From positions 181,170,920 through 181,234,919 of the forward strand of contig JAVMKO010000002.1 of the NCBI GenBank assembly GCA_032164245.1: DNA of 64,000 nucleotides, given 5' to 3'. Below the pieces are notes generated by a model. It did not search any database, was not told the DNA's origin, and saw only the letters and a program-made list of their open reading frames with translations. Below, one piece after another: positions 12,890 to 22,369 of the stretch. The position numbers were made by a program, and so were the translations under genes. Every line of letters begins with the position of its first letter. Position 1 is the first letter of the stretch. The stretch comes from Sternotherus odoratus. Lineage: Eukaryota > Chordata > Testudines > Kinosternidae.

Positions 12890-13085
12890 TGGGTCAACTG
12901 ACTTGGGCTTGAGCTACAATGCTAAAAATAGCTGTGTGTACATTCCCACTTGGGCTGGTGCCCGAACTCTGAAAACCAGTGAGTGAGGAGGGTCTCCGAG
13001 ACCAGGCTCCAGCCCAAGTGGGACACGTCTACAGGGCTATTTTTAGCCCCTTAGCATGAGCCAGAGTCAGATGACTTGGGCTTTG
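12890..13085. mobile_element. Palindromic MITE remnant
   Basis: A left arm containing GCTAAAAATAGC...CCCACTTGGGCTGG is mirrored by CCAGCCCAAGTGGG...GGGCTATTTTTAGC. The inner 14 bp are perfect, and arms of about 75 bp can pair imperfectly. Long inverted arms around a short spacer fit a foldback-type non-autonomous DNA transposon. The superfamily is unclear because no target duplication is visible. Confidence 0.6.
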
Positions 13086-13505
13086 AGACTCACTGCCCTG
13101 GGCTTTTTATGTTTGCAGTGTAGATGTAGTCACGGAGACACAGTGCTGTATCTCTGATTATGTTCCTCCTCTTGTTTTACCATTTTAATAACTGAGCAAT
13201 CTAAAATATATTATTGTAGGATGCTTTAGAAATTGACTAAGACATCTTGTTAGAAAATTAAATCTGGTATAACAGAGGGTTAATTTCATAAAATTATGAC
13301 ACTAGTGACAAGTAAGAATACTTCTTGGGTTTCTGAGTCATAAAGACACTGAATAAATGTCAAAAACATAAAAAGCAACCATCCTGTCAACATCAGCAAG
13401 ATATTTAGCAATCCAGAACAGGCTCCCTAAACAAAAACCAACACAGCTTGACAATGCTGTTTCAATAAAAAGCAATAAAGAGAAAATACTTTGTGTTCCT
13501 TAACC

Positions 13506-13903
13506 CAGTGGTTCTCAAGCAGGGATACGTGTATCCCTGGCGGTATTCAGAGGTCTTTCAGGGGCACATCAACTCATCTGAAAGTTTGCTTAGTTTTACA
13601 ACAGGCTACATAAAAAGCACTAGCAAAGTCAGTACAAACTAAAAATTCACACAATGACTTGTTTATACTGCTCCATACTGAAATGTAAGTACAATATTTA
13701 TATTCCAATTGATTTATTGTACAATTTTATGGTAAAAATGAGAAAGCAAGCAATTTTTCAGTAACAGTATGCTGTGACACTTTTGTATTTTTATGTCTGA
13801 TTTTGTAATCAAGTAGTCTTTAGGTGAGGTGAAACTTGGGGTACACAAGAGAAATCGGACTCCTCAAAGGGGTACAGCAGTCTGGAAAGGTTGAGAGCTG
13901 TTG
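13506..13903. mobile_element. hAT-like MITE, 398 bp
   Basis: It starts CAGTGGTTCTCAA and ends TTGAGAGCTGTTG, an imperfect inverse. The flanks CCTTAACC (13498-13505) and TACTAACC (13904-13911) are a decayed 8-bp target duplication. These termini are typical of hAT-derived MITEs; no transposase is present. Confidence 0.75.
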
Positions 13904-13911
13904 TACTAACC

Positions 13912-15436
13912 AACAACTCTTTGTTAATATATCTAAGGGACCAATACATTCAAATCACTCTTTAAAAAATGTATAATTACCAGAATATAGTTAAAACTTC
14001 ACTGCAACTAAAAATGTCTTTCAGTGCTATTAAAATCAATATAAATAAATAAAGGTTAAAAAACAAAAACAAAAAAAAACCACCCCCCAGAACAATTGCT
14101 CAAATGCACACTAAGATCTCAATCCTGGAAAACCTTGTTCCTGTTGATTTCAAATGAGCATTCATGTAAGAACAACTTACACAAATCAAGGTGTGCAGGC
14201 TTGGGGTAAGATTCCCAGCTGCACCTCTGAAAGGTGAAATTTAGACCCTTAAATCAGTTACATTATGCAAAGCTGAGCATGGCAATGCCTAAATGCCTTT
14301 AAAAATGTGGGCCTAAGTCAAGAAAAAGGCTTCAAATTTATTTAGAAGCATACATTTCAATACTCTTGAAAACTTGTATAAACATATAATATATCAAAAT
14401 GTAATACAAATCTTTCATTTGAAATATGCTAAACGTATGCACTCAAATCCCTCTTACACATCGTACTTGACTATTTTTATTCTGTTAATTCAATTTTTGG
14501 TTTATTTTTTTACGTACAATCTTTATATAACCAATAGGAAGCCCACTGCAAGCTCATTTTAACTTTCACTTGTCCTTCCCTTTAAACACTACAGGGTTTT
14601 CTTAATCATACACAGGCTTCTGATGAAGATGGGGTTAAACTTGTTACATGCATTTTAATAAAATACTGAAGACCTCCTTTAATTTATGGTAGATATATTT
14701 TCAAGAAGGAAAATACTGATGTTATCTTGGTTATAAGCTTGCTGCTGAAATGATTTAGATAGGGTTTTTTCCCCCTGCCACACAGTATCAGTATAAGGCC
14801 TTTTTTGCGGGCAATGAATTATAGCTGACACTTCAAACTTATTCTATCTGTATCTTCCAGTTCAGAAAAATGAGAAAACATAAATATTTATTCCATATAT
14901 ACAAAAGACACATAGGACGCAGATAAAAATGATCCATTATGGGATGATGAATAATTGTTATATATGTCAATGTTAGAACAGCAAAGGGCATGAAACATTT
15001 GCCAGTTTTTAATTTGAGGATATCTAAGGTTATTGAGTAAATAAAAAGGAAGTAATCTGATCACTCTGGGATATTATGTGTTTAAGCCCAATAATTTCTG
15101 ATTATATTTACTTCATCCATACAGAGGATAGAACTGCGTGATGCAGACTTTTGACATGATTTGACAACAATGTAGTCTGTTAATGAGGAACTTTAACACT
15201 GGGAAAAGGTTTATTTAAAGACTCTTCTACTTATTTAGCTTTTACATTCAAAAGTTTTTTAGGTTTAGAATCACTGGTAATTTAGACGTGGAATCCATTT
15301 GTTACAGCAAGTTATTTACTCACCTTCTGTGGAATCAATTTGTTACAGCAAGTTATTGACTCGCCTTCCCTAATAACGTTTTAATTTCTAATGTACTGTT
15401 ATACAATATCCAAATATTTACAGTGACCATTACAGA
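13912..15436. other. Unique stretch with a 41-bp tandem duplication
   Basis: At 15288-15328 and 15329-15369 the same 41-bp unit, beginning GTGGAATC and containing TTGTTACAGCAAGTTATT, is repeated with four or five differences. Otherwise this is AT-rich sequence with no recognisable gene. Confidence 0.6.
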
Positions 15437-15444
15437 TTCTAGAG

Positions 15445-15756
15445 CAGGAGTCAGCAACCTCTCAGAAGTGGTGTGCCGAGTCTTCATTTATTCACTCTAA
15501 TTTAAGGTTTTGTGTGCCAGTAATACATTTTAATGTTTTTAGAAGGTCTCTTTCTATAAGTCTATAATATACAAATAAACTATTGTTGTGTGTAAAGTAA
15601 ATAAGGTTTTAAAAATGTTTAAGAAGCTTCATTTAAAATTAAATTAAAATGCAGAGCCCCCCCAGACTGGTGGACAGGACCTGGGCAGTGTGAGTGCCAC
15701 TGAAAATCAGCTCGTGTGCCGCCTTTGGCACCCGTGCCACAGGTTGCCTACCCCTG
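15445..15756. mobile_element. hAT-like MITE, 312 bp, with target duplication
   Basis: The left end CAGGAGTCAGCAACCT is the inverse of the right end AGGTTGCCTACCCCTG with two mismatches. TTCTAGAG (15437-15444) and GTCTAGAG (15757-15764) match at seven of eight positions, as expected for a hAT target duplication. The inside includes GTGTGCCGAG and GTGTGCCGCCTTTGGCACCCGTGCC, typical of this abundant family. It is non-coding. Confidence 0.88.
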
Positions 15757-15764
15757 GTCTAGAG

Positions 15765-16560
15765 CATCATCTCAGCCAAACTTTCCAGTATTTGTGCATA
15801 TGTGTATTCTCTCATTTAGGTAAAGGTTTTACTATAGTTAATTTTTCAACAGGAGAAGGATAGGAGGGAAAAAAAGTTACCTACTATAGAAAAAAAATTA
15901 CATCTATTTCCTTCTCTCTCCAGGAAATAAGAAAAAGGCATTATAGCGATATAGTTATAAAACATACAGCAAGAAGAAGGAGTAATGCAAATTGCAAAAA
16001 AGTTGTAAGTGTGTTGATTCCACAAATCTGATTATTAGCTCTCTGAGGCAAGAACCGTCTTTTTGTTATGTGTGTATACAGAACTTGAACACAACTGTGA
16101 AATCTAATCATAATACAAATATTCAAATTAAAAATAAGAATTTAAATCCACAGCTCTTGTAGCATTTATGTTTACCATGTGGAAAATATATTACAATATA
16201 GTTGATAATTAATGCAGTAAGAACTTCATGACTTACTGAAGAATCAATCTTTCACATTAAATTCAAATCAAAATGTTTTAAATTAAAAGAAAACAAATTA
16301 CCATTAACACAATGTTGAGATTAATCAAAAACAATGTAGAAATGGTCTGACAAAATTAATTGCGATCCCTTTCAAATTTGCCATATTTCATATTATACAA
16401 TAAAAATATAAACTATAATTCGTTAATGCTTAAATTTCACAGATAAAGAAATAGAAAACACTACGTATATGCAATATGTCAATGGAACATTAATTTTTGA
16501 AATTTCCTGGCTTCTGAGTGGTATGTCTAGACTCTGTTTGAAAAATCCGGCGGTGAATCT
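15765..16560. other. AT-rich stretch without recognisable features
   Basis: This is A/T-rich sequence with no domain-bearing frame and no recognisable repeat family. Confidence 0.55.
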
Positions 16561-16564
16561 CTAA

Positions 16565-17234
16565 GCCAGGGTCTACAGCAGGGATGGGCAAACTACGGCC
16601 CACGGAGCACATGTGGCCCGCTGGCTGTTTTCGTTCGGCTCTGTGCCCGCTGGCCGGGGGGCTGGGCCGGGACACGGATGTGTGCCATGGATCCCCACAC
16701 ACCTGGCTGGGCATGCTTCTCCTGGGCTGGGGGGCCAGGTCGAGTGAGGGGAGCTGCTGGGCTCTGGCCTCCCGGCAGGGCCCACCCTACGCTCCCTGGC
16801 AGGGGGCCGGATGGAGCGTGCTCCCCAGCTGGGGACCCGGCCCAGTACGGGAAGCCGCTGGGCCTTGCACTCCCTGGCTGAGGGCTGAGTGGAGCGCGGG
16901 GAGCCGCTAGGCCCCGCCAACGTGCCGTAGGTCCCAGGAGGGGCCCGCCCTGCGCTCCCTGGCCGGGGGTCGGGCCGGGCCAGGATGGCGTGCCGCAGGT
17001 CCCAGCACCCCTGGCTCGGCCCGCCCTGCACTTACCTGCCATCCTCATGGCATCGGCAGTCGACGGTGTGCTCCCCCGGTGACTCCAGCTTGCACCTTGT
17101 GACAAGCTGGAGTTACAGGAGTCAACGGGGCTGCTGCGGGCGATCGATTTCTCATGTCTTAATGAGATGCAAGAAATCGATCGCTAAAAGAGCGATCACT
17201 ACCCGCTGATCTAGCGGGTAGTGAAGACCTACCC
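16565..17234. mobile_element. Compound element: hAT-like piece inside a Harbinger-like MITE
   Basis: The right end GTAGTGAAGACCTACCC matches the Harbinger-like termini elsewhere in the window. From about 17032 the sequence follows the small MITE at 44216-44479: CTTACCTGCC, a CTCCAGCTTG hairpin, then a GCGATCGATTT...AAATCGATCGC hairpin at 17136-17186. The left part is instead a GC-rich block beginning CAGGGATGGGCAAACTACGG (16579), a hAT-type terminus. The other hAT end is not visible. TAA (16562) and TAT (17235) would be the outer duplication with one mismatch. The large GC-rich open frames in both directions are artefacts of composition. Confidence 0.6.
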
Positions 17235-17239
17235 TATGA

Positions 17240-20100
17240 ACAAATAATTTAATTGCTTACCCTTTCATTCAAATATGCCAGATAATCGGGGAAATAACAA
17301 AACTCTTTTAAAAGCTAGACTAATAAGCTATACATTTGTTTTAGATGGCAGGACTCAGATACAATTTCTGTCTGGAGTCAATGTCAAGTATATACTTCAC
17401 ATAGGAGTGCAAATTGCTAATGACAATGGTGACAATAGTCTTTAAACATCTAGAGGCAGATCCTCAGCTGGTGTAAACTGTCATAGCTTCACAGAAATCA
17501 AAGTAGTTATGACAATTTATAGCAGTTGAGAATCTACCCCCAAAGTGTAGATCTTGCTGCCATTTTCCAACTCAAGACTTAAAATAGTTCTAATTTTCTA
17601 TTTCATTTCCCATTCTCTTCCTCTAGAAAAAAACCTTATCTTATTCCTTTTGATTCTTTTAAAGAGGGTTAATCTGAAAATAAAACAGTGCTTTCTTGTT
17701 GAAATATTACTAGAAGCCATCATTCTAGGACTAGGCCAGCAAACAAAGCATAATCACATTTTGGTTTTAAATCCAAGTGTGTTACAATATAAAGCTTTTG
17801 TGGGCAATAATCTAAAGGGGGAGAAAGGGAATAAAACTGTGTCTTATTGATTAGTATATGATAAGTCTGATTCACTGAGTCAGACATAACTGGGTTTCTT
17901 TTGACTCTACCTAGTTTTCAGAATACATCAGGTTGAATTTGCAAGTGAAAGAGAAATAGTAGTATTCAGGAATGGAAAAGTATTTTTCTACTTTGAAGGA
18001 GTGAATTATCTATTTATTTCATAGGCATATTCTGCATATAAAAGTGGTGCATAACTAATTTCTAAAATGAATTTGGTTTCAGATTGGAATTCCATTGGTT
18101 TTCAATTATGCCATATTTGCATTGTGTAATGAATACAGCTATATGACACCTCAATAGTATCTAGAACTGTTGGCAACCAAAAAACTCCAGGAAAATATTT
18201 GCTTTACCTAGGTAAAAATGGTGATTTTAACAATAGACATACAGGATATAATAATAACTCCTTTCGGGACTTAACACAGGCTGCTTATACACAACAAGCA
18301 CATAAAATAAAAAATATTAATTACATATACACAAATTAATTACAACTGGTGAAAACAATGAATCTCACAGAATGAATCTCAATACATATGTGGCATTCAT
18401 TTACATCTTTCTCCATTTTTTCTGCTAGAATAGAAAGGTCTCTGAAGAGACACCAGTGCACATACAAATAGGTACAAAGATTGATGGAATGTTTTTTTTA
18501 ATCTTCCTCATGTACAATGTTTACACTGAATTTCTGCTACAAGCTTTCATATTCCCTTCAAGTGTACTTGCAGCCATTCCTCTTTACGGACATGCAGTGA
18601 AAGGGTACATACTAGGAGGCTGCTTCTTCCTTCCTCTAAAGCATTAGAAAAATATTCCTAGTCTGACATGTATCGTTGTACTTTTGAGTTTGAGTTCTGC
18701 TTACCCTCTCTCTCACTTTCCCCAATCAAAATAAATCTGGAATCAGGCTGTAACACTTGTAGTCTAGTTTGTGTGTTATCCTTCTCAGTGTAGTCAATAT
18801 ATAGACGGTGGAATTAATTTCTAAATACAACCGAGTACAGGAAAATAACTTATTTTCTGAACTTCTAACACTAATTTTTCAAGATCTATTTTTGTCTGCT
18901 TTGGGAAGCGAGACTAAATACTCCAGGGATTCTTAGCTTTTAACATTTTGTAATTGCCTGTACTTTGACTATTACACAATAGATACTTTCATCATCTAAC
19001 TAATATATCTTTGTAAAATGCTTTAAAATATGATTTCAAACCGGTGAATGCGGATTTCTATTTGCCTTTAATTTCCTCTCAATAGTAAGCTCATCAGAGT
19101 GTGACAATTAATTAACTTAATTAAGCTAACTTAATTATGTTCTTTCATAGGTCAATATGTAGAGCTACTCAGATTAATAGCCGAGCTTGTAAAGTTAATC
19201 TTCTTGTATAATGCAAATGATGCCAAGTCATGTATTAAATACCTTCCCCAGTAACAGACAAAATAGGACTGAGTGCTTTTTAAAGAAGGGCATAGACTGT
19301 GAAAAGGTTAAATAAAGACAAATGTCTTGGATTTGTGAAAATTTTAAACAGGAGTAATTCATTTTTTAAAGTAATGATGTTCTTTCAAGAGGCCTAGTTT
19401 TATAATTCTGCAAGGCCATTTACAGCTTAAACCTACATAATAAATTAACTTAAAAAGCAACAGTATATGGCAACATTTCTCCAACCACCTTGTGACCATA
19501 ATTTTTTGTTATTTAAGAGATTATATAAAACATTGCTATTTGAGGAGTAAGGCAAAAAATAAGAAACTGAAGAACTGTATTTAAAATAAGCAAACAGTAA
19601 AATCAAATGCTTACGCCTTAAGTAATTTTCAGGAGTGTATGTACCAAGCCGTTGTGCATTCCTGTTTATTCTGACAGAAGCAAGCACTTATTTCATCATA
19701 CAAAGGGCAAATTTCTCCTTTTTCATTGATAACATTTCTTCTTAAAATAATCAAGAACCCAAGTAAACAGATATAAAATATAATTTACTGCTAATTTCCT
19801 CTGTTATGAAAATGGAAAAGTATTAATGGGAAACCAAGTAATTAGACTACCACAAACACCTATAATAAAGAAATAGGACGCGAGACTTATTTTCACCTTT
19901 TGAATATCAGGTAATTTGTACAGATAAATAACCTTTGCATTAGTTAGGTAGGCGCCTTCACCTCACCTGAACAGCTAGACCAAAAATAACTGACAACTAA
20001 GCTTCAAGTTTAAGACCTAGTTAAAATGTATCTGACTTTTGTATAAACTCAGGAAAATAGTTTAAGTACACAGCAATCACAGTGTGGTAATTTATTACAA
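17240..20100. other. AT-rich stretch without recognisable features
   Basis: I see no coding block with domain or splice context and no clear repeat. The frame at 17554-17850 (98 codons, Leu/Ile-rich start) has no recognisable motif and lies in AT-rich DNA, so I treat it as chance. Confidence 0.5.
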
Positions 20101-20111
20101 CTTTAAAATAC

Positions 20112-20352
20112 ATGGGCCATCAAAGAAGAGAAAGAAAAAAAGATAACATCAGTGTTCCATGGGGCATAATTTGGACAGAAGTATATAAGCTGAGGAAAAG
20201 ACTCCAAAGGGAAGTGGCAGAAACGCCATCACTTAAATCTTTTACAACTAAATTAGATAAAACACTAGAAAAGGTACTGCAGAGAACAACCCTGCATTAC
20301 TCAGGAGATGACCTGGATAATCTAATGTGTCTTTTCCACCTCTAAATTCTAT
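20112..20352 (+). mobile_element. Possible CR1/L3-type LINE tail
   Basis: The end ATGACCTGGATAATCTAATGTGTCTTTTCCACCTCTAAATTCTATG resembles the 3' tail phrase of CR1-group LINEs (GATGA..T..TGGTCCCTTCCA..CTATG). The preceding frame is weakly similar to the end of ORF2 but decayed. Assignment is tentative. Confidence 0.45.
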
Positions 20353-20548
20353 GTTGCTACAAATCACTGTTCTTGCTATGCCACATACAACAGACACTCT
20401 GAAATTCAATACAAGTGGTACATGGGTTTTGTACAGGCCTTCTGCAGAGCAGTGAATTTGTATAAGTGTGGCTAAGGATTAGGCTGACCATATTTCCTTG
20501 AGACAAAAACGGGACATTGGGATGGCAAAAACGAGACGGGGTGGGGGG

Positions 20549-20745
20549 TCTCACCAGATGAAGTTGGTGCAGTGGCTGCAGAACCTGGGCTGAGGGGCGC
20601 TGGGGGAGTGGTTGGGGACTCTGGGGGGGTTCTAGGCAGTCTGGGGGGGGCTCTAGGGCCCAGGGGGTCTCACCAGATGAAGTCGGTGCAGTGGCTGCAG
20701 AACGTGGGCTGAGGGGCGCTGGGGGGGGGCTCTACGGGGGTCTCA
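20549..20745 (-). repeat. Tandem partial copies of the captured exon end and donor
   Basis: The last 35-40 bases of the captured exon plus its donor recur twice, at about 20549-20594 and 20668-20713. Both have the phrase GTCTCACCAGATGAAGT followed by GGTGCAGTGGCTGCAGAAC on the plus strand. These two copies keep the original Phe and Trp codons (TTCATCTGG on the minus strand) that are altered in the main copy. They are separated by G-rich linkers with GAGGGGCGCTGGGGG. The pattern suggests repeated duplication after capture, or duplication in the donor locus. Confidence 0.8.
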
Positions 20746-20913
20746 CCGGATGAGGTCGGTGCAGTGGCTACAGAACGTGGGCTGCTTGAACAAACGTGCG
20801 GTGACTTTGTGGCTCTTGACCACGTGGATCACCTTCTGGCGCAGCGCCCCCTTGCGGCAGAACAGCGGCTTGGCCAGGCACTCCAGCTCGGTGGGCGAGG
20901 TGACCAGCGCCAT
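20746..20913 (-). pseudogene. PRKCG-like: Captured first exon of a conventional protein kinase C (PKC-gamma-like)
   Basis: Reading leftward from an ATG at 20911-20913 in good context (GGGGCCATGG), the 56-residue frame contains [14 protein letters not shown], the pseudosubstrate of conventional PKCs, then a [19 protein letters not shown] stretch, the first half of the C1A domain. H35, C48 and C51 keep the H-X12-C-X2-C zinc ligand spacing. The [13 protein letters not shown] context is closer to PKC-gamma than to alpha or beta. The frame stops because the conserved final Trp codon of the exon has become CGG and is followed by TGA of the donor sequence GGTGAGAC, exactly where the first exon of these genes ends. 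Several conserved aromatic residues are replaced (F to V or L), so it is a decayed copy. It lacks the remainder of C1, C2 and the kinase domain. It lies inside a transposon, so it is a carried fragment and not the local gene. Confidence 0.87.
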
Positions 20914-20959
20914 GGCCCCACCTGGGCCCCCCAGCGCCGGGCGGGGGGGAGGCAGAGGG

Positions 20960-21445
20960 GAGACTGGGGGGGGGATGGATGGAGGAATAAACAGAACAGA
21001 GATGGGGGGATGGGGATGAAGAGGATGGAGGGAGAGAGAGAAGGGGGGATGAGGGATGAAGAGGATGGAGGGGACGGATGGAGGCAGGGGACGGATGGAG
21101 GCAGGAAGGTGAGAAGGGAGAGGATGGATGAGAGAAGAGATGGGGGTAGGGAGCAGGGGGGATGTAGGAGGCAAGGGACAGAGAGAAGGAGGGATGGAGA
21201 GAGTGGACGGAGGGGGAGAGAGAAGGGAGGAAGGGAGGGATGGAGAAGGGAGATAGAGAGAAGGAAGAGAGGGATGGAGGGATAGAGAAGGGGATAGAGA
21301 GAAGGGATGGAGGGAGCGAGAGGAGGCAGCGGACGGAGGGAGAGAGCAGAGAGGAAGGGAGGGATGGAGAAGGGGGATGGAGACAAGGGAGGAAGGGAGG
21401 GATGGAGAGAAGGAGGGAAGAAGGAGGAATAGAGAGAAGAGGAGG
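20960..21445. repeat. Purine-rich GGA/GAGA tract
   Basis: Nearly 500 bp are almost all purine on the plus strand (GGATGGAGGGAGAGAGAG and variants). On the minus strand this is a pyrimidine tract just upstream of the captured start codon, so it may be the captured 5' untranslated region, later expanded as a simple repeat. The long frames in both strands are low complexity and not proteins. Confidence 0.75.
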
Positions 21446-22369
21446 CAGTGGGCGGCGGGCTGAAGCCGACGGCGGAGCGGAGCTGTCGGAGCCGCGGCTG
21501 GGGGGCGAGCGCGCCAGCGGGGGGGGGGGGGGGCTGCCAGCCGGAAGTTTTTGTGATTATGCCGAAAAGCCGCCGAATTTTTTTTTTTTAAAACCAAAAC
21601 AAAAAAACCATGCTGGTGACCCCCCCTGCGCCCCAGTCCCCGCCACGGGCCAGCTGCCGGGTGAGACCCGGCCCCCAGTCCACGCTGCGGGCGGGCTGCC
21701 GGCTGAACCCCGGCCCCGATCCCAGCTGGCAGCCGGGGCTCAGGGCTTGAGCCGCCGCCTGGGGCTCCAGCCGCCTCCCGGGGACTGCGGCTCAAGCTGC
21801 CACCCGGGGATCCAGCTGCTGTGCTCCCCGGGGCTCGGGGCTCCAGCCCCCGCCCGGGGCTCCAGCCGCCCCGCTCCCCGGGGCTCCAGACCCCGCCCGG
21901 GGCTCCAGCCGCTGCCCGGGCAGTGCGGCTGGAGCCGCCGCTCGGGGATCCAGTCGCTGCGCGCCCCGGGGCTCGGGGCTCGAGCCGCTGCCTGGGGCTC
22001 GAGCCGCTGCCCGGGGCTCGAGCCGCTGCCCGGGGCTCGAGCCACTGTGCTCCTCGGGGCACCAACCCGCGCCCGGGGCTCCAGCCACCGCCCGGGGCTT
22101 GGGGCTCGAGCCGGTCCCCGGGGATCCCGCAGCAGGGAGTTGCTGCGGTGGGGGCTTGTGACCCCCACAAAAGTGGCCCGCGACCCCTCCAGGGGTCGCG
22201 ACCCCCACTTTGAGAACACCTGCCCTAGAAAGCAGCTTGCAAAGAGGGACCTGCCCAAAAAACGGGACAAAATTGATATTTATCTTAAAAAGATGGGACG
22301 GTCCAGAAATATGAAAAAAACGGGACTGTCCCGTTCAAAACAGTACGTACGGTCAGCCTACTAAGGATG

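Larger units (their letters stand above)
20480..22360 (-). mobile_element. hAT-like transposon carrying a captured kinase exon, 1881 bp
   Basis: The left end TAGGCTGACCATA and right end TACGGTCAGCCTA are inverted copies, each followed inward by an ACGGGAC motif. CTAAGGAT stands perfectly duplicated on both sides (20472-20479 and 22361-22368); an 8-bp duplication fits the hAT superfamily. Everything between therefore moved as one unit. From left to right it holds three copies of a splice-donor segment, a PKC-like first exon on the minus strand, a purine-rich tract (about 20960-21445), a CpG-rich block (about 21450-21540), and a GC-rich block of CGGGGCTCCAGCCGC-type repeats ending CCCCACTTTGAGAACACCTG near 22222, which looks like the end of another hAT MITE. 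No transposase is visible, so it must have been moved in trans. Confidence 0.85.

Noticed and set aside
16573..17105. 152- and 170-codon Pro/Gly-rich frames
   Set aside because: GC-rich compound MITE; no domain, no splice context, open in several frames at once.
20743..22170. A 475-codon minus-strand frame taken as one protein
   Set aside because: Only the last 56 codons are protein-like (PKC). The remainder is a pyrimidine tract and GC-rich repeat read through by chance.
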